From contig NW_024401805.1 of assembly GCF_016859285.1 (NCBI RefSeq), positions 43,501-107,500 of the forward strand: a DNA stretch of 64,000 nt, in the 5' to 3' direction. This document shows, piece after piece, positions 24,314 to 38,966 of the stretch. The position numbers and the translations under genes were made by a program. A model generated the notes under the pieces. It was not told where the DNA came from. It was given only the letters and a program-made list of their open reading frames with translations, and did no database searches. Within the stretch, counting starts at the first letter, position 1, and each line of letters opens with the position of its first letter. Origin of the DNA: Xiphias gladius (taxonomy: Eukaryota > Chordata > Actinopteri > Istiophoriformes > Xiphiidae).

Positions 24314-27361
<3,048 letters not shown>

Positions 27362-28080
27362 AGACAACATTTTTGGACTGTTTTAGTTTTTCTACATTTA
27401 TAAAAGCGTTTGTCTGCTCGTACTTGTGGTACTGGAGGATCATATGGTGCCTGATAGTGTTCACATGAACCATTAAAGGCTCATTTCACGTTTTAACCCA
27501 TTAACTTGTAGGAAAACCTCAGTTTCTGCTCAGTGATAAAAATTTAAAGGGATTTAGCATCGAGTTTGATTCATCTGCTGCATAGATTTTTGAACAGAAA
27601 CCAAATAACTCAAAGTGATGTGTGATTTGGAAAATAGATATAAGATTGAAAGAGGAGATATATTTACAGAATGTGGGTAACCTCTTTAATTGGATTTTTC
27701 TTCAATTTTTTTAAACTTAATAATACTACTTTACTTTATTGGTTCTCTTTAGTGGTTAATTCATGAATTGTTAGTTTAAAATAAAACTACTGAAGGAGTT
27801 TTTTAAACAGTTTTATCCTCAAATTTTGGTTTAATTTTGATTTTCATTTTAATCTGAGGGTGTTTTCACACCTGTAGTTGAGTTTATTTGATCTGAACTA
27901 AAGTAATAAAGATAAATAAATAATAAAAATCTTTATTGACACCAAAACATGTTTATGTTTTTCATTAAAATCAGTAATTTTGCTTTGTCAGTAAAGTTTA
28001 ATTCAGTATAAATAACTAATGTTGAAAATGTTAATGTTTTAATAGTCCTCTCCTTCACATATTTCCTCCTCCTCCTCCTC
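27362..28080. other. Convergent intergenic ebpl-arl11 with paired poly(A) signals
   Basis: AT-rich. AATAAA for ebpl (plus) is at 27905-27910, and TTTATT at 27932-27937 gives AATAAA on the minus strand for arl11. The two signals lie within about 30 bp of each other. No other feature seen. Confidence 0.55.
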
Positions 28081-30866
28081 TCAGGTCTTCTTGATGAGTT
28101 TGTTGACAGACATGAAGGCTTGTTGGAGACCAAGTCCCTTCAGAGCGCTGCAAGCCTGAATCTCCCACAACCGGTCGGTATAATTAGGGAGATCCAGCTG
28201 GTTGGAGATCTTGGGGGGGGGGTAGAGAGACGGATGAGAAAGGCGATGATGATTCAGAATAAATCAGAGGAGGAAACAGTGCCGCCAAGTGGCTGTTCAG
28301 GTGTAAATGTTTGAATTCACTAGTTTTTTGTTATTCCCTAAATAGGAACCTTCAACTGTCCCTGTTGCATAACAAGGAATCTTCTTCCCTCCTTCCCTGC
28401 AGAATATTCCCTCCCTTGTTTCCTAACTTGGCCGCTTTCTGTCCTTGATTACCAACCACAAGCTTCCTCCTTCCTTGCCTCCTAAATGCAAAGATTCCTA
28501 ATTGGGATGCCTTGCTCCCTAACTAAATTGTTTCCTACTTTATCTGGACAAAGTTTGACTGGTTTGTTTGGAGTAGAAATGGAGTTTCTTTTATATAGAT
28601 AATGTGGAACTTGTTTGTTTAGAAATCCTTTAGTCTTGGCAGACTTTCCTCAAACTCAAAATTTTATCAGTTGTTAAACCACGTCCAGGTCCAGGTCGTG
28701 TTAGGTCATGTGGGATATTTCTTACCTCTCGTATGGTCATGGAGTTGGGCAGATCCTTCTTGTTGGCCAGAACCATCACAGGAACTCCTCGTAACTTCTC
28801 GTCAATCAGGACCTTCTTCAGCGCCTTCTGGGCCTCTGGCATCCGCCCTTGGTCACTGCTGTCCACCACAAAGACCAGAGCCTTGCAGTCATCCAGGTAG
28901 TACCTGATGAGGAAGAAGCCGAAGATGTTTGGGCAGTTTTTGTTTGTTTGTTTGTTTTGTGGTGGAGGTGTTTACCTCCAGTTGGGTCTCATGCTCTTCT
29001 GACCTCCGACATCCCACACAGTCAGAGACGTCTTCTTGTCCAGGTCCAAAGTTCCCACGTTGAATCCAATGGTCGGAGATGTTTCCATCACCTACAGGGT
29101 CACAGTTAATCATTCCCACCTGGACTGACTGATATTTATTGATTTACATCAACAGTTCATATCCAGCATAAATTCTCTACCTGTCCAGAGTCTCACCTGT
29201 CCTGTCAGCAGTCTGGCCAGCAGAGTCGACTTTCCAGAAGAGTCAAGACCCATCAGGATCACCTGAACAGACGTGTTAATGAACAGGTTAAAGTCTTGTA
29301 CAGTAAATTTAGTCCTTATCATGTTCTATTTACAAATAGAAACTAGATTTACAAAAAGTGTTTGACATTATGTGGGTCATTTATGGTGTTCACATATACA
29401 CAAACAAATACAATCAGTCTGATTAAATGTAAATTACTTTCACAAATAAATACATCCCAAACTAATTATCAGTATTTTACACGCTTATATTTCTATCTTT
29501 ATGTTTATTAATCTGCTCATCTGTGCGTGTGTGTGTGTGTGTGTGGATCACCTGACACCTGTAGGTCAGGAGTTATTTGTGTTTTTCCAGAGTTTTTTCA
29601 GTCTCTGATCCACATCTTGCAATTAAGTCCCGGTGGAACCAGAGAATTTGCTCAGATTAACCACCTTAGGTTAATGTGACCAGATTAATCTAATGTTAGC
29701 TACGCCTGCTAATGTTAGCGACACTTGCTAATGTTAGCTACATCTGCTAGACAGGGATGAATTATGGGACAATGGGCCCCTGGGCACAGACGAGTAAAAG
29801 CCCCTACCCTCCTGCAGAGGACCCCCAGTCTGAGAGAGACACAAAACCACTACACTGCATCATTTGTAGTTTCTTTGAGTCTCTTTGCACTGGTTTTGAG
29901 GTCTCCTTGTGGTGGTTTTGTGTTTCTTTCAGTGATATACTGCAGGTGAGTCCAGGGCCCTTTGATCTCTCAGTCCCTTGGACAGTTAACCCATAATGGG
30001 TCCATATATAACCCAGTGATTTTTACTTTGTTTAAACTTATATAAATAGCTTCTTTTATTTATTGAATACAATAATAATAATAATAATAATAATAATATT
30101 AAAAAACAGGAATAACAAAAATAAATAAAAAGCAAAGAATTAAAATATTAGAGCTGAAAAAGTAGAAATAAAGACAGGTTTCAGATGCAGGTAAAGTAAT
30201 TCATTCTTTCACACCTTTTAGATCATCCAGAAAACAGAAAATCACAGTAATGAAGGAGAATTGTAATAAAACCATGTTTCAGTATTTCAGTACAGTTTAG
30301 AATTAAAACTTTGATCACGAGCCTGAGATTAGTAAAAACTGTATTTATTCGCCTCCTTAAAACAATCAAATTTAGTGTAAAAGACATGTTACTTGTGACT
30401 AAAAATAAAAAATAAACAAAACAACAGAGCCCTCATCGATGTGAAGAAAGGTGCTGCATTCAGCATAAATACTTTGTTTGTAATAAAGATTGTTAAAAGG
30501 ATTTTATGTTAAATTTAACTCAAAAAATTTAAAGTAAAGATTTGGATTAAATTAGAAAGAGAAAGACTTTATTATGTTAACTCTTATTTCAAACTTGTCA
30601 AGCACAGACTATATTAACTGTATTTATATTTTTACATCAGTCTGAATTATTTTCAAACATTTTAATGGACAGTAAGGATTTTTTGGACTCTCCAAGTTTT
30701 TACCATGTTTGTCTGACTTAGGTTGTAAATAAAGAATATTTTGAAAAACATCAACAAAGAGCAGGGGGCATTCTACAGGTGAGACATGGAGGACATTTGT
30801 CTGTCAGGTGAGTTAAAGTAGTTGTTGATTTACCTGAGAACAGGTGCAGGAGCGAGCCTGTCCCAT
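28081..30866 (-). CDS. arl11: Arl11-like ADP-ribosylation-factor-like GTPase, five exons
   Basis: A small GTPase of the Arf/Arl family. Exons, 5' to 3': 30834-30866, 29197-29262, 28976-29091, 28726-28903, 28081-28209; 173 residues (human ARL11 is 196). It starts [11 protein letters not shown]: Gly2 is a candidate N-myristoylation site, and Cys7 and Cys9 are candidate palmitoylation sites. P-loop GLDSSGKST at about 16-24, switch I SPTIGFNV with Thr, switch II WDVGGQ with the catalytic Gln, NKKD at about residues 121-124 (base specificity), and CSALKG as the SAK-like loop. All nucleotide-binding motifs are intact, so it should be active. The identity as Arl11 rather than Arl14 rests partly on its place beside ebpl, which matches human 13q14. 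The last-exon acceptor is preceded by a run of ten C. Confidence 0.82.
29263..30833. other. arl11 intron 1
   Basis: Contains a short GT tract (about 29525-29544) and an (AAT)n tract at 30070-30098, otherwise AT-rich. No nested gene seen. Confidence 0.6.
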
Positions 30867-32437
30867 TAACTCTTCTTCTTCTTCTTCTTCTTCTTCTTTT
30901 TATTCGCTAAAGTGTTTCTTCTTCTTCTTGGAGTCAGTTTGAATTAAACAGCTGGATATGAAACATTCAGCTCGAATGATTTTAGCTCTGTGTCTGACTG
31001 AAACTCACCTGTCTAACATCTCTCAGGTGTGTTAAGGTTCATTCACGTCGTCAGCCAATAGAAGAGCAGCGACCAATCAGAGCAGGTCATGTAACTGTGT
31101 GACAGGTCTGACTGCATTTCTGTTTAAGAGGTAGGTGGAAGGCTGTTTTTAACCTCAAACACTTACATTTAAACTCTGCTGGGAGACAAACAACAACAGG
31201 TTTATCACGTCTTTATCACAAACAGAAAGTCTGTTCTCTGTTCAAACTGATGATTTACATCCATATTTACATTTACAGCAGCTGTTATCTGCAGACTGAC
31301 AGTAGATCAGTGATCACTGTTTGAACAAAGTCATATTTCACTTTCATACAAATACTGAACCTGCATCAGACTGAAGGTCCGACTCATTTAAACACAGGTC
31401 TGAACACAGGTGCGGAAAGAAACGTGCATCAATTTGAACATTTGTAACCTTAAAATATATTGATATTAGTATTGAAAGGTGAAATGGTATTAAAGTTTAC
31501 ACACAGTCAGGTAAAAATGTTACAAACTAAGTCAAAATTTTAGTCTATCAATTTTTTAAAGTCACATGTTTATATTAAAAGTCCAATTTTATATAAGAAG
31601 TCAACGTGATGAAATAGAAATTGCGAGAGGAAACTGACCTCAGATCAGTGTTTCAGTGTTCAGACTCAAACTGAGTTGCAGACAAACACAAACTGCTGCT
31701 GCACATTAAAACAGCCTGAACACAGGTGGATAAAGAACCAGGTAAAGCAGATAAATACGAAGTTAACATTTTTGTTTTTATTAAAATACGAGTAATGATG
31801 GATTTTTGAATGGGAAGAAAAGATGACTTTATTAAAAAAAACCTAACACCTGAAGTTTAGACTGTACTCCAGTAATGTAGTATTCCTACTTCCATAAAGT
31901 ACTTGCTGATGTGAGAGAACTGATCATCAACAAAACAGTAAAGCACAAAGATCTTTGTAGCAAAGATGGAAAAACATTATTTACTGAGTTTCAAGGTTTG
32001 TTTCAAAATAGTAGTTTTGATTTTCTGACAAACATGACAGGCACTGGAAGCAATTTATTATTTTCTAGATATAAATAAATCCCGGCAGTATTATTTATAT
32101 TCATGTATTTATTCATTTATTTATATTGGTTCGACAACCTGAAACCAGACCTGAACCATTACCTATCACTCTCCCAGAGACAGTTCTTCAGTTTCTAATC
32201 TAAACTTTATGAACTAAAAACTTTTTTATATCTGTAAAAATTTTAAACTAAAACGTTCCGACCACATCCCCGCTTTAAAAAATACACTCTGCATTTCTAT
32301 TTATTGTATTTATTGTTTTTCAACTAATAAAATTGTTCAATTAATTAAAGTGATAAAGAAGGCACTTCCTCCTCCTCCAGGTTCAGCGGGGAGGAGGAGG
32401 AGGAGCGGTGTCCAGCGAGGAGGGGTCTGTCTCCGGG
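30867..32437. other. Divergent intergenic arl11-eef1b2
   Basis: A TTC triplet tract at about 30871-30897 lies next to the arl11 start. The rest is AT-rich without ORFs. Between the two divergent starts (about 1.65 kb) must lie both promoters. Confidence 0.5.
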
Positions 32438-32480
32438 TATAAAGTCGGCTCTTCACGCCTCCTCCGTCCTTCTTCTTCGT
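32438..32480 (+). promoter_or_regulatory. eef1b2 core promoter: TATA box and pyrimidine-rich (TOP-like) start
   Basis: TATAAA at 32438-32443, and about 25-30 bp downstream a pyrimidine run (CCTCCGTCCTTCTTCTTC, from 32459). A start at a C within this tract would make a 5' TOP mRNA, as known for vertebrate elongation-factor genes, placing translation under mTOR/LARP1 control. The start site itself is inferred. Confidence 0.6.
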
Positions 32481-32523
32481 CCTCCAGCTGCTCCTTGTAC
32501 CTCCTTCCCTTTTCGCCTTCATC

Positions 32524-35500
32524 ATGGGCTTCGGTGACCTGAAATCAGCCTCTGGCCTCAAAGTGCTGAATGACTTCCTGTCGGACCGCAGCTACATAGA
32601 GGGGTCAGTGCAGTAGGGACAGTAGAGACAATAGAAAGCAGTAGACACAGTAGAAACTACGATAGAGTTCTCTGCCGGTGTAGGCGGCGCCGCCATCTTG
32701 GCTCCGCGCTGATCTAATTTGGCAAACAGTTAGCTGATAGACTATTAGCTGAACGGAGTTTAATTGTAAAAATAAACCGACACAAAGGCTGGAAAATGTC
32801 TGCGATTCAGTCTGAGAGAGTGTGCATTTATAACTGACAAGTTAATGTTCGTTTTAAGTCTAATGTTTAAATAGGAGGTGAAGAAGCGCAAACGTGCTAC
32901 CGTTAGCATGGTGCCGCATGGTGCTAACAGGCTAATTGATGCTACGTGTCATGAAGGCTGCAGACTGAGGGATTGATTAATTTCTTTAATCAGAGCACCA
33001 AAACTCTGCTATATATACTCTACTGCAAGTACTTTATTTTACCGCCGTGAAACTACTACTATTGTGAAACACTCTGTGTTTAGAGACCTAAACTCAGAAA
33101 AGCTGAACAACATCAAAATCAAAAAGTTATTAATCCATTAATGTGTCCGTAAAATGGTGCATACACATACTTTGGTTTTTAATCAATTACCGTTGATACA
33201 CAACATTAGATGAACTTTATTAAACGTCAGAGGATAAATTCACAGCAGCACAAGATGAATAAAGACATTATCAATGGATAATTAATACATAAATTTCACA
33301 GGTTGAATACATGCATGATATGCGCAGAAGTGAAGTCTATTTTTAATTTATTTTTAAGGTTGCTTACAGCAGGCTGCAACAACGAGCAGGATTGCCACAT
33401 GAGAAATCAACAAATTAAAAATACATTACTGAAGATTTTAATTTGCACATAAAGCGCATTCTGTGCTCATTGTAGCACCACAACTCAATTCTGAATTTAA
33501 CAAATTATTAACAGTAGATTTAATCCCTGTTATTAACGTTATGTTGCTGGTAGTGCTGGGCGATATGGCCTATAAATAATGTGATCTTTTTAGGCGATAT
33601 TGTGATAATCTATATATATCCTCAGATTTTGAAGTCTCCCCTAAAGCACTTCATAAATACTCTATTTAACCCTTTGATGCATCCAGTCACACCAGTATGA
33701 TGATTCTAGGAGTTGATGCAACATGTCTGCATTAAAATTTCCTTGTTTTTATTCATTAGTGGTTTCTATTGGAACAATTTTAAACTTGCATGCAAAAAGG
33801 TGGAAATCACAACCAAGTTAAATTTAGCATTATTTAAACCAGGCAACTGCACATAAAGGCTTTTAACAGCTGTATAAAGGAAACTAATGGCTTGATGTAG
33901 CCCTACATGCTGTTTAGTTCTATAGAGCTCAAAGCAGCAATTTGTGCGTTCAGCATAGTTTAAAGTGCACTTTTGTGCCTTGTTTGTGACATGTCATTTC
34001 AAGTAGAGTAAAATAAAAATAGCATAGTGAGTGAACCAAAAAGGTCCAGGCTGTCACTGTGACAAACCACTCTGAAGAACAATAAGTCACATCACAGGGG
34101 GGTGTGTGTGGTAAATGACTATATTGCAAACATTTAGTTAAAGAAATTTTCTTTGCTTTTTTTCTCTCCTTAGAGCTGCCAGCATGACGGTCGTTTTGGC
34201 GTTTTGCTTCTCACTCTCTCCTTTGGCTCTCTCCCTCTCACAGACACAAAGAAAAACTTGCATACATACGTCACAAACATTAGCCCAAGAGAGTTGTCTG
34301 GATGCTCTGGGGGAGAGCAGGAGACGTGAAATGCCAAAGCGAGTCTCGTGCTGGCAGCTTAAAAAAAGAAATGCATGACAATTTGTACTCTGTGTTCAAT
34401 ATAGTCATTTTCTACATCCCATGTAGAACAAGCAGCAATACACTGATTATATTAGACATATCACCCGTTACTAGATGATGGGACAAAAAAAGTAGGACGT
34501 TAAAGCTTAGCAACCAGATGGTGAGCAAACAGTTTATATTAAGTAAAGACTGATGTTTAGGTGCATATTGATGGGGTAATTTAATTATTTTATGAATACT
34601 TCGTACACAATCGGAGCTGTGAACTCGAGATGACCAGTTCAGATGGTGTCAGTCAGTGATAAATTTTAAATATTCTGTCCTTAGGTACGTCCCCTCTCAG
34701 GCCGATGTGGCAGTCTTTGAGGCGATCTCGTCGCCACCCTCAGCCGATCTGCACCACGCCCTCCGCTGGTACAACCACATCAAATCCTATCAGGACCAGA
34801 AGAATAGGTGAGGATGGTAATATCAGGGTGGGGGTTCACAGGTGTGTGACAGCACTGATCTAAGCCCCATCTCATGTCAGTCTTCCAGGTGTGAAGAAAC
34901 CTCTGGGTCAGTATGGTCCTGCAGGTGTAGCCGACACCACCTCTAGCTCCGCCCCCGCCGCTGCCTCAAAGGATGATGACGACGATGACATCGACCTGTT
35001 CGGCTCTGACGACGAGGTGAGGTCATAGACGACAGATGTCACAGTGATGTCATTCAGCCTGTTAACATTTGTCCCGACTTTTGTCGTTCAGGAAGACGCA
35101 GAGGCCTCCAGGCTGAAGGAGGAGCGTCTGGCAGAGTACGCCGCCAAGAAGGCAAAGAGTATGTTATCTCACAACGATCAGAACCAATCATATCAAACTC
35201 ACAGGGCTGAATAGTTGACCTGCATTGGATAGACCAAACTAACCTCAGAAGAGCCCAAATCTGTTACATGAGAATGCTGTTGAAAACTTAGGCTTTGTCA
35301 TCTAGATGTTTGGGGAAACTTTTTTTTTTTTTTAAACAAAATTGATATTGGTTAAGTAAACTGAGTTCCATATCTTATAAGTAGAACATGTACAAGGCTT
35401 CACTGCTTCAGTCATTCGCTGCTGTAGGATGAGATCAGTAGAAAAAATTACAATGACAGGAAAAAATGAGAGCGAAGACAGGAGGGGACCAGGCTCCTAC

Positions 35501-38191
35501 ACAGGAGTCGACTCCCGCTGAGGAGCTGGACCTCTGCAATAATGAGGGTCGCTCATAAAAACCATCAGCGAAAGACAAAGGGGTTTGCTGGTCCCTGAAC
35601 ACTCTAGTCCTCCTCAGAGACCCTCTCACGATCCGCGAACCGAGCCCCACGGGATACTCTGTGAATGGTGATGCCATTTTCCAAGAGATCTGATTGGTCA
35701 ATAGGCGGAGCTTTTAGACACGTCGATCTGTTATCTCGAACATAACCTGATTCGGAGCAGGTCAGGTGTGCAGCATAAGTTACAATGGCGATATACCCCA
35801 GTAAGAAGTGAACCGCCGTGGTAACCCTGAGAACCCAGGGTTAAACCTGAAGTTACCTCGCAAACCACAAATCCTGCTCTGTTGTACAGATCTCTGGTCT
35901 CACTTGTTGAAATTACTTTGATAGACTAAAGTGGTTTTGTTTAGTTGGTAACCCACATAAGACTGGAGTTCTTAGATGGAATGAAAATCGTTAGTGGTGG
36001 TATAGGGTGAAACACTAAGCAGTACCACCCTCCTGTCATGGGACTAAAAAGGTTAAATTTAGCCTCTGATTGATTAACTTCAGTTTTAAGACTGGGTAAC
36101 GGTAGGTGTCATTAGAGAGCAAAACACGATTCAGAACCACTCTGTCTACTGAACTATCAGGTCTAGTTTGTTGGAATTATCTTCTTCTAAATTACAAAAT
36201 TTTATTTAGGTTCGCGCTGTTTAACTGAAGCGGTTAGTTTAAGTCTTTCGAAAGTTGATGTCATAATTGACATCTGAAAACTGGAGTTTTAATACTGAAT
36301 GTCATTGGGGAGCCACCCGTCTATTGAATTACATAAACTAAACAGCATTAAACTGTATAGCTGGTGTAATTACAAACATATTTTTTTAAATACTTCTTTT
36401 CTAGAATATGACAGCTACTGTATTTTGAGTCAGATATTTGAGAGCTTAAAAAACCTGATAAAATACACTGAATAAAAAGCTCCTTAGCTGGACTTACATT
36501 TGTATTATGCTCTGATTGCCCGACTCTCCATGATGATCATCCTATCACCATCTTTCGACTGACAGTCTGATGGACACCTTATTTACCTGATGAGAGTCTT
36601 GGCCTCCAACCAGGGGGTCTTGTAGTGTAGAGCAGTTTCCATGGTAACATACTCTTCTCCCTCCTCCTCAGAGCCCACCCTCATTGCCAAATCTTCCATT
36701 CTATTGGACGTCAAGCCATGGGACGACGAGACAGACATGGCCACGCTGGAGGAGTGTGTTCGCAGTATTCAGATGGATGGGCTGGTCTGGGGACAGTGTA
36801 AGAATAATACAGTAATAGCATATTCTGCACGGCATATAATACTATTACATACAGTAATGTTGTATAGCGTACAACTGTGTTCAAAGGAAATGATCAGTTT
36901 AGTTTTTGTTTTTTAGCTTAAAATAATTGAATTATTAGCGTTTCTTCCAAAGTGGTAAAATTGAAAATTTAATGCGAAAAGCCTTTTTTATGTTTGACCT
37001 ACTACAGTAATATTCAAGCTGTAAATAAGTGTTATGATTTTTATCTGCGGATTATTTCTCAGTTAATGTTTTTCATACTTTGACTCTAAAGTTTGATCAG
37101 TTTTGTTTTTGATATAGTGACAGATTCCAGTAAAGATTAAATGTCGAGTCAGCTTTAAGAAACTAAGATTTTTCTGATGACACTAAAATATTTAGTCAAA
37201 GAATTCATCCAAAAAGCAGAACAGTAGAAACAGAACCACAGACCCTGGATATGTGGGTTTTTATTTTGTTTTTTTTGTTTTTTTTAAGTGATTGCTTCAG
37301 TATTGATTAGTGATGGATGTCTGCAGAGTTGATGATGATCTAACTCACCATCTTTCGGCTGAAGATCTGATGGACACTTTATGATCTGAAAACTCTGGAG
37401 ATAAAATCTGAAAAGTGATATTGCTTTTCATATTCTTTTACAGCTTAAATGCAAATAATTCTACATTACGTTAGTAGTAATACTAGTAGGCATCCACAGT
37501 CCAGACTACCAATTGTTAACGGAGCAGGGACGTCCCTCTGTCTACAAGAAACTCTTGAAAAATCATCTCTTTTGAGAGCACCTGCTCTCCTAACACCAGC
37601 ACCCTAACAGGCATAACCAGCACTTACTGTGCACTTTAGGTGCACTTCATCTGATCACTTGCACTTTGTCTTGTTGAACTGATTTTAGTTTTCTTCAAAG
37701 TCTCCTATTGTACTGAATCTTTAGTGTTGTCCCTCACTTGTACGTTGCCTTGGATAAAGGTGTCTGACAAATTGAGTCAATGTAATACTGTGACCGCAAC
37801 TTTCAATATTGACATCTATTGATTACAGTACATTGATCAATAACTGATCTGGTGTGACGTGTTATATTTTTCCTGTAGCCAAACTGGTCCCGGTGGGTTA
37901 CGGCATCAAGAAGCTGCAGATTGGTTGTGTGGTTGAAGACGATAAGGTGATTTAAATTAAATGTTTAACTTCAACTGTGTTCACTACACATCTGATATTT
38001 ACCTGAGTGTACCTCTGATTTTTACAACAAACACATTTAAAAAATAAATTAAAAATAAAATAAAATCTTTAAATCTATTTCTTACTTCTGTTTCGTGTTT
38101 TCAGGTGGGTACAGACATCCTGGAGGAGCACATCACAGCCTTTGAGGATTACGTTCAGTCGATGGATGTTGCTGCTTTCAACAAGATCTGA
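32524..38191 (+). CDS. eef1b2: eEF1B alpha, elongation factor 1-beta (GDP/GTP exchange factor for eEF1A), seven exons
   Basis: It recharges eEF1A with GTP in the eEF1H complex. Exons: 32524-32603, 34685-34807, 34881-35016, 35092-35158, 36672-36797, 37879-37946, 38105-38191; 228 residues (human 225). The N-terminal GST-C-like domain has [19 protein letters not shown] and [16 protein letters not shown] linker leads to the acidic stretch [17 protein letters not shown], containing the CK2-type serine. The C-terminal exchange domain has [54 protein letters not shown] and ends [16 protein letters not shown]. All key regions are intact. Poly(A) signal AATAAA at 38221-38226. Introns 4 and 5 host SNORD51-like snoRNAs. 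Next to zdbf2, as in human 2q33. Confidence 0.97.
32604..34684. other. eef1b2 intron 1
   Basis: AT-rich; a fish repeat fragment (GTGCTGGGCGATATGGCC, about 33552-33620) is recognisable. The rest is unassigned. A short ORF at 34184-34378 has no recognisable content and I do not call it a gene. Confidence 0.5.
35430..35880. repeat. Probable interspersed element in eef1b2 intron 4 (unclassified)
   Basis: The segment is GC-richer than its surroundings and contains text that I recall from dispersed fish repeats (AACATAACCTGATTCGGAGC, CTGAAGTTACCTCGCAAACC). I cannot fix the ends or class; a non-autonomous DNA transposon is the best guess. Confidence 0.35.
36522..36598 (+). ncRNA. snord51: C/D box snoRNA, SNORD51-like, copy A (eef1b2 intron 4)
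   Basis: The terminal stem is GACTCTC (36522-36528) with GAGAGTC (36592-36598), a perfect 7 bp. Box C ATGATGA at 36530-36536, box D' CTGA at 36559-36562, box C' TGATGGA at 36568-36574, box D CTGA at 36587-36590. The guide before D' is TCACCATCTTTCG (13 nt), complementary to the 28S rRNA segment CGAAAGATGGTGA. By the D-box-plus-five rule it would direct 2'-O-methylation of the second A of GAAAG. Human SNORD51 has this target and is also hosted by EEF1B2. The snoRNA ends about 70 nt before the exon 5 acceptor, a normal spacing for intronic snoRNAs. Confidence 0.9.
37324..37397 (+). ncRNA. snord51: C/D box snoRNA, SNORD51-like, copy B (eef1b2 intron 5)
   Basis: The terminal stem is CAGAGTT (37324-37330) with AACTCTG (37391-37397), a perfect 7 bp. 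Box C ATGATGA at 37332-37338, D' CTGA at 37359-37362, C' TGATGGA at 37368-37374, D CTGA at 37386-37389. The guide TCACCATCTTTCGG before D' gives 14 bp with 28S rRNA, one more than copy A. The core is nearly identical to copy A, but the stems differ with pairing kept in both. It lies about 480 nt from the next acceptor, farther than usual. Confidence 0.87.
37485..37790 (+). mobile_element. LINE 3' end fragment in eef1b2 intron 5
   Basis: Begins GACTACCAATTGTTAACGGA, includes GCACTTTGTCTTGTTGAACT and ends with a CACTTGTACGTTGCCTTGGA-type tail at about 37736-37790. Same family as the minus-strand LINE at 2040-4106. Confidence 0.65.
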
Positions 38192-38226
38192 AAACGCAAC
38201 AAACTTCAAATCATGTTCATAATAAA

Positions 38227-38879
38227 AAGCACTTCAACACAAAGTGAAGTTCTCTGTGGTTCTTTAGTCTCTGACATTAAGGGTTTTTTTTATTTTGTTT
38301 TTAAACCTCCAGTTGTCTCCAAAGTAAAGGTTTTATCAAACACAAGCTGACTGTTAAACTTATTTTAGGACTTGTCAGATGTCCTTGGAATATTGAAATT
38401 TTGCCTAAATTTCCCAAAATTTAGAGAATTATTTTACCTCCATACGTTAGTTGTAAGGGACATCTTAAATCGCTAAATATTTATTGGTCAAGCTCTTACT
38501 CATTTAAAAAAAAAAACTGGCCTGATATTCCACTGTTCAATTCTGTTTTCACTTAATTTTATCTGCCTACGTTAAGGTTTAGAATTCTGATAGGAGTAAA
38601 ATGTAAAATTCAGGATTTTGTTTGTTTTAACTTAGTGTTGCATTTAAGTATACTGTATAGTTTTAGAATCAGAATGTAACCAGAGTTTGTCTGATTAAGT
38701 TATAATGAAAATAAAACGGTAAAGATTAGACAGTTAATTTAAAGGACAAATTGGATTAAACTCAGGTAATACAGGCATATTTAATGTTTTGTGGTTGTAG
38801 TGCCCGCTCTGACCCCGTGGCGGCAGCACCTCTCTGCTGCCGTGTCAGTTTCCTTCTCTGCCAGAGTTCGAGAAGAAGA
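38227..38879. other. Intergenic eef1b2-zdbf2
   Basis: About 650 bp without coding features. The last 80 bp become GC-rich (GGCGGCAGCACC) and are the probable zdbf2 promoter. Confidence 0.45.
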
Positions 38880-38966
38880 ATCAGACCGGAAACTAAACAG
38901 AGCGGCAGAGCAGCGCGCGGCGGAAGAAGCTTTTAATCTGTGAAAGTAAACAAATAAACAGCTGCA
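38880..38966 (+). other. Probable non-coding first exon of zdbf2
   Basis: GC-rich, CpG-containing sequence (GCAGCGCGCGGCGGAAG) ends in AGCTGCAG followed by GTAAACA, a good donor. The next firmly supported exon is at 42385. The start of transcription is inferred. Confidence 0.4.

Noticed and set aside
35435-35701. 88-codon minus-strand ORF in eef1b2 intron 4
   Set aside because: No recognisable protein; it lies in sequence resembling a dispersed repeat.
35890-36250. Possible H/ACA snoRNA (SNORA41, known from human EEF1B2)
   Set aside because: I looked for hairpin-hinge-hairpin-ACA in intron 4 and could not define boxes H and ACA with confidence; a covariance-model search would decide.
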